A stretch of DNA of 61,526 nt from an uncultured Eubacteriales bacterium. Its GTDB lineage: Bacteria > Bacillota > Clostridia > Oscillospirales > CAG-272. Positions 57,865 through 61,526 of this stretch are shown in pieces. A model generated the notes under the pieces. That model saw only the letters and a program-made list of their open reading frames with translations, searched no databases and was not told the DNA's origin. The stretch lies in contig CAJLXA010000005.1 of NCBI GenBank assembly GCA_905210485.1, positions 1-61,526 of the forward strand. The letters run 5' to 3'. Every line of letters starts with the position of its first letter. Within the stretch, counting starts at the first letter, position 1. Position numbers and translations under genes: made by a program.

Positions 57865-58563
57865 ATGGAATCACCGATCGTGAGCGTAAACGGACTCACA
57901 AAAGAATATAACGGCATGCCTGCGCTGAAAAACGTAAACCTTTCGCTTCCGCGCGGACGCGTCATCGGTCTTCTGGGACCGAACGGAAGCGGGAAAACCA
58001 CGTTCATCAAACTCCTTGTCGGTCTGTTGAAACCTACCGCCGGCATCGTGATGATCGACGGATATCCGGTCGGAATCCGCACAAAAGAGGTCGTTTCATA
58101 CCTGCCGGAGCGCAACAGTCTTCCTCTTTATATGACTGCGGAACAACTGATACGGTATTTTGCCGACTTTTTTCCGGATTTTTGCGAAGAGCGTTGCCGC
58201 CATATGCTTGCCGACCTCGGACTGCCGATGGATAAACCTATCCGTAACTATTCCAAGGGTATGCGCGAAAAAGTGCAGTTGATTATGGTGATGAGCCGCA
58301 ACGCCAAACTGTACATTCTCGATGAACCGATTGCCGGCGTGGATCCTGCGTCGCGCGATTATATCATTGATACAATCATCAAAAACCGCGATCCGTTGTC
58401 AACGGTTCTGATCTCCACGCATCTGATTGCCGATATTGAGAAAGCGCTTCAGGAATTTGTCTTTATCCGGCAGGGAGAAATCGTCGTTTACGACGCCGTG
58501 CAAAATGTACATGAAGCGGGAAAAACCGTGGACGCTTTGTTCCGGGAGGTGTTCAAATGGTAA
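57865..58563 (+). CDS. ABC transporter ATP-binding protein
   Basis: This is a 232-residue ATPase. Walker A is G-P-N-G-S-G-K-T-T, the signature is Y-S-K-G-M-R-E-K-V-Q, and Walker B is L-Y-I-L-D-E-P. A D-loop and the H-switch His (S-T-H-L-I) follow. It resembles YtrB/BcrA-like exporter ATPases (first hits in C-P-type drug or lantibiotic exporters). The start is ATG 57865 with AAAGGAA upstream; a longer reading exists but lacks a ribosome-binding site. It overlaps the permease gene by 7 bases. No GntR regulator, often found with this type, is adjacent. Confidence 0.88.
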   Translation: MESPIVSVNGLTKEYNGMPALKNVNLSLPRGRVIGLLGPNGSGKTTFIKLLVGLLKPTAGIVMIDGYPVGIRTKEVVSYLPERNSLPLYMTAEQLIRYFADFFPDFCEERCRHMLADLGLPMDKPIRNYSKGMREKVQLIMVMSRNAKLYILDEPIAGVDPASRDYIIDTIIKNRDPLSTVLISTHLIADIEKALQEFVFIRQGEIVVYDAVQNVHEAGKTVDALFREVFKW

Positions 58564-59414
58564 AGATATGGAAATATGAGGCCAAAGCCGCGAAAAATTG
58601 CGCGATTCCCATGATAATCACCATGGCGGCCTGTATGCTTGTCTCTCTGACCCTGCTTTTGACTGCCAATGCGTTGGTTCCTTTGAATCATCTATACGAA
58701 TTTGCCGGGACATCATCAGTGGTGCTCTTTGCAAGTACGGCGACCCTGTTTTCCGTATTACTGCAAATTTTTGTTGCGCTCAGCGTGGTGGCGATGCCGG
58801 TATATCTGTTTATCCGTTATGCGCAGAGCATGTTCGGCGATGAGGGCTATTTTACGCATGTTGTACCGCTCTCCGATAACGCGCTTTTGTTCGGAAAGAT
58901 GTCTTTCGGTGTTTTTGCCACGGCGGCTTCGGCTCTGGTCGCGTTTTTGTTCCTTTTGATCGAAGGACTGATTTTCAAGGCGTTCGGACTTTCCTCCTAT
59001 TCGCTTGTGAGTTTTTTTGTGGACATTGGCGACGTCCCCGATCTCGGTTCTGTAACCGTCACCTATACGGCATTGCTTTCGGAGATCTTGTCGGGAATTC
59101 TGTCGATTATCCGCCTTTTGTGGACGATGGTCAGCATTTATCTTGCCATTACGCTCGGCGCTACGCTGCTCTCACGTCATAAGGTCGCCGGAACTTTGCT
59201 TTTCCTGCTGGCTATCAGCATGGTGGTATCGTTTATCAGCGAATTCATGTTCTCTCTCATCAGTATCTCGGAAGTGTTTCCGTGGGAGCAGGACGATTAT
59301 AATGCGTTTGTGATTCTGAATACGGTGTGGGGCATAGTGTTCTATACAGGTCTTGCCGTTGCCGCGTTTTTCCTTTGCCGTACTTTACTGCGGCGCAAAC
59401 TGAATTTGCAATAA
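58557..59414 (+). CDS. ABC transporter permease
   Basis: This 285-residue membrane protein has six predicted helices and a cytoplasmic N-terminus (K-I-W-K-Y-E-A-K-A), the layout of ABC-2-type permeases paired with YtrB-like ATPases. A stretch around residues 155-170 (V-D-I-G-D-V-P-D-L-G-S) is the main extracellular loop. It is co-transcribed with the ATPase gene. The substrate is unknown; drug, peptide or lipid export are possible. Confidence 0.8.
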   Translation: MVKIWKYEAKAAKNCAIPMIITMAACMLVSLTLLLTANALVPLNHLYEFAGTSSVVLFASTATLFSVLLQIFVALSVVAMPVYLFIRYAQSMFGDEGYFTHVVPLSDNALLFGKMSFGVFATAASALVAFLFLLIEGLIFKAFGLSSYSLVSFFVDIGDVPDLGSVTVTYTALLSEILSGILSIIRLLWTMVSIYLAITLGATLLSRHKVAGTLLFLLAISMVVSFISEFMFSLISISEVFPWEQDDYNAFVILNTVWGIVFYTGLAVAAFFLCRTLLRRKLNLQ

Positions 59415-59519
59415 TACGCGCCGCTTTGCGCGTTTATATATCTGTCGAACCGTTTTTGCGGCGGACGCCGTATAAAACGGTGTGCCGTTGCGGTACAACA
59501 ATTATGAAGGAGCATTGAT

Positions 59520-61058
59520 ATGAAAAAACTACGGTCGCTTGCCGGCAACCGCACGGTTCTTTCTATAAAAATCAAAGAAGCGTTTACATCGGTCATGCCG
59601 ATTGCTCTCATCGTTATGATCCTGTGCTTCACGCTGACCCCTATTGACAGCGGTATTCTTCTGTCGTTCATTCTGGGGACGGTACTTGTTATCATCGGAA
59701 TGGGACTGTTTACGCTCGGCGCGGACACAGCCATGACGCCGATCGGCGAGTATATCGGCGATTCTACGGTGAAAACGAAGAAAATCGCGGTGATCATACC
59801 GATATTCTTCGTTCTCGGCGTGTTTATCACAATATCCGAGCCGGATCTTTCGGTTTTGGCAAAACAGTTGTCCGGTACAATCAACAGTTGGATTCTGATC
59901 CTTTCGGTGGGCGTGGGCGTCGGTCTCTTTCTTGTGATCGCATTCCTGCGTATCGTTTTCAAGATTAAACTGAAGTATCTCCTGCTCATTTTTTACGGCA
60001 TTATTTTCATTCTGGCCTTTTTCATGCCGGAGGTCTTTTTACCGCTTTCGTTTGATGCGGGCGGTGTGACGACGGGGCCGATGAGCGTACCGTTTATCAT
60101 GGCAATCGGTACCGGTATCGCCATGATCCGTAGCGACCATGGCGCAAAAGACGACAGTTTCGGTCTGACCGCACTCTGTTCCATCGGTCCGATTCTGGCC
60201 GTTATGATTCTGGGCGTGGTCTATAAGCCGGACAGCATTGAAATCACTGCCTATCAACTCACTTTCGGAAGCGATTCCCGTACGGTATTCATGGCGTTTG
60301 TCCGTCAAATCCCCGAATATCTGAAAGAAGTCGGCGTTGCACTGTTGCCGATCGTATTGTTCTTCTTTATTTTCCAGTTGTTCGGTAAAAAAGTCGGACG
60401 GAATCAGAATATTAAAATTGCGGTCGGCCTTGTCAATACTTTTCTGGGGCTTGTTTTGTTCCTCCTCGGTGTGAACGTCGGATTTTTGCCGATCGGTAAC
60501 TATCTCGGCACCTTGATCGGTGCGCATGAGTACCGTTTCATCGCCGTTCCCATCGGTATGCTTCTCGGCTTCTTTGTCGTTGCGGCAGAACCGGCGGTAC
60601 ATGTCCTCACAAAGCAGGTCTATGAGATTACGTCGGGCGGTATTCCGAAGTCTGCGCTGAGTTTGAGCCTCATGCTCGGTGTCTCCGTTTCCGTCGGCCT
60701 TGCCATGCTGCGGATACTGTTACATATTCCGATCCTGTATTTTCTCATTCCGTTCTATCTGATCGCCTTGGGACTTACTTTTGTTGTGCCGGATATTTTT
60801 ACGGCGGTGGCATTTGACTCCGGCGGCGTTGCCTCCGGCGCCATGACGACAAGTTTTATTCTGCCGTTTGCGCTCGGTATATGTGAGGCGGTCGGCGGCA
60901 ATATCGCCACCGAGGGATTCGGCGTGGTGGCTATGGTGGCGATGACGCCGCTTGTGGCGATCCAGATACTCGGTCTGATTTATAAGTTGCAACTCTCGAA
61001 GCATAAAAAAGAAAAAGCAGGACAAAGCGCTTCCGATAGCGAAGAAATCATCGGATAG
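59520..61058 (+). CDS. DUF1538 membrane protein, probable ion or solute transporter
   Basis: This 512-residue protein consists of two homologous DUF1538 halves (about 1-240 and 265-490). Each begins with a cytosolic helix (I-K-E-A-F-T-S-V-M-P and V-R-Q-I-P-E-Y-L-K-E-V) and continues with about six membrane helices. Each half has the pattern F-D-A/S-G-G-V-x-x-G-x-M (near residues 181 and 435), a broken-helix motif likely to form the transport site. The next gene starts 10 bases later and encodes a PII-like protein. DUF1538 proteins are often found next to PII-like genes, which suggests regulated transport. The substrate is unknown. Confidence 0.85.
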   Translation: MKKLRSLAGNRTVLSIKIKEAFTSVMPIALIVMILCFTLTPIDSGILLSFILGTVLVIIGMGLFTLGADTAMTPIGEYIGDSTVKTKKIAVIIPIFFVLGVFITISEPDLSVLAKQLSGTINSWILILSVGVGVGLFLVIAFLRIVFKIKLKYLLLIFYGIIFILAFFMPEVFLPLSFDAGGVTTGPMSVPFIMAIGTGIAMIRSDHGAKDDSFGLTALCSIGPILAVMILGVVYKPDSIEITAYQLTFGSDSRTVFMAFVRQIPEYLKEVGVALLPIVLFFFIFQLFGKKVGRNQNIKIAVGLVNTFLGLVLFLLGVNVGFLPIGNYLGTLIGAHEYRFIAVPIGMLLGFFVVAAEPAVHVLTKQVYEITSGGIPKSALSLSLMLGVSVSVGLAMLRILLHIPILYFLIPFYLIALGLTFVVPDIFTAVAFDSGGVASGAMTTSFILPFALGICEAVGGNIATEGFGVVAMVAMTPLVAIQILGLIYKLQLSKHKKEKAGQSASDSEEIIG

Positions 61059-61068
61059 GAGCGAAAGA

Positions 61069-61526
61069 ATGACACAGTATAAATATTTAATGGTGATTAC
61101 AAACAGGGAACTTGCCGAGGACTATTTTGAATTTTTCCGCCGCTATAAGGTGGAGCATGTCATCGAAAAATTCTGCAACGGTACGGCGGACGACTCCGTT
61201 CTGGATTATTTCAGTTTACGGAAAACGGAAAAGGTGATGTTTGAAGCCATCGTGGACGGCGGCGCCGTTCCCGCTCTTATACGCGGCATGCGGAACGAAA
61301 TGAATATTGAAGCAATCGGAAACGGAATTGCTATGTTCATACCGATCGACGCCATCGGCGGCGCGTCAAGCAAGCGCTATTTTACCCTCGAAAATTCAAC
61401 TGAATCGGAAAACGGAGAAATCAGAATGAACGAACAATCAAACAGCGTCCTTATTATAACGATCGTCAATACGGGCTATACCGAGGTGGTCATGGAGGCG
61501 GCAAAGGCCGCCGGCGCTAACCGCGG
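61069..61526 (+). CDS. Tandem PII-like protein, cut by the window end
   Basis: About 152 codons are visible, with no stop before the right edge. Residues 1-100 have a PII-like ferredoxin fold pattern (Y-K-Y-L-M-V-I-T-N ... V-E-H-V-I-E-K-F). After a linker, a second domain begins N-S-V-L-I-I-T-I-V-N-T-G-Y-T-E-V-V-M-E-A-A-K, typical of PII. GAGCG precedes the ATG at moderate spacing. It follows the DUF1538 gene in the same operon and probably gates that transporter (inference). Confidence 0.8.
   Translation, partial: MTQYKYLMVITNRELAEDYFEFFRRYKVEHVIEKFCNGTADDSVLDYFSLRKTEKVMFEAIVDGGAVPALIRGMRNEMNIEAIGNGIAMFIPIDAIGGASSKRYFTLENSTESENGEIRMNEQSNSVLIITIVNTGYTEVVMEAAKAAGANR

Overview
The window looks like a chromosome segment of an anaerobic, endospore-forming Firmicute of class Clostridia, probably an uncultured gut lineage. 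The evidence is a spoIIAA-spoIIAB-sigF operon, a trimeric [FeFe] hydrogenase, a type III glutamine synthetase, a T-box leader, a perfect CIRCE operator in front of groES-groEL, and many near-consensus sigma-A promoters (TTGACA-17-TATAAT). No phage, insertion sequence or CRISPR array was seen. Nearly everything is core metabolism, apart from an accessory surface-protein stretch at 27-39 kb and 47-52 kb.

Layout. 0-7.2 kb: dapF (cut by the left edge) and dapB, an alpha/beta hydrolase, then a plus-strand operon HAD phosphatase - GNAT - rqcH - mnmM, facing a CNNM/CorC-type membrane protein whose leader looks like a riboswitch or attenuator. 7.6-13.9 kb: a minus-strand operon glnA - ANTAR regulator - pyrG - purB - purA. 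14-22 kb: the divergent plus-strand nitrogen cluster ilvE - panE-like - glnN (GSIII) - Amt-GlnK fusion - asnB. The glnA and ilvE promoters are back to back, each followed by a terminator-like leader, and asnB has its own T-box that appears to act on translation. 22-27 kb: an MFS carrier divergent from metY-metA (O-acetylhomoserine route of methionine synthesis), then two small membrane proteins.

27-39 kb: an AraC-type regulator divergent from a 2982-residue secreted protein that combines repeated beta-sandwich modules with an SGNH esterase domain and a metallophosphoesterase domain, followed by a DUF4091 protein. Then come a 400-base stretch without a recognisable gene, tRNA-Ser(GGA), and a 980-residue membrane-anchored protein with a CvpA-like N-terminus. 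43-47 kb: hydC-hydB-hydA. 47.8-52.2 kb: two paralogous lipoproteins with a CBM9/DOMON-like domain, separated by a 12-base minisatellite.

52-61.5 kb: a membrane protein, groES-groEL, the spoIIA operon, mntP, an ABC exporter pair, and a DUF1538 membrane protein followed by a tandem PII-like protein cut by the right edge. The strongest theme is nitrogen: two unrelated glutamine synthetases, an Amt fused to its PII regulator, CTP, adenylosuccinate and asparagine synthesis, an ANTAR RNA-binding regulator and three RNA leaders lie within 15 kb. The most unusual protein is the giant SGNH/metallophosphoesterase.
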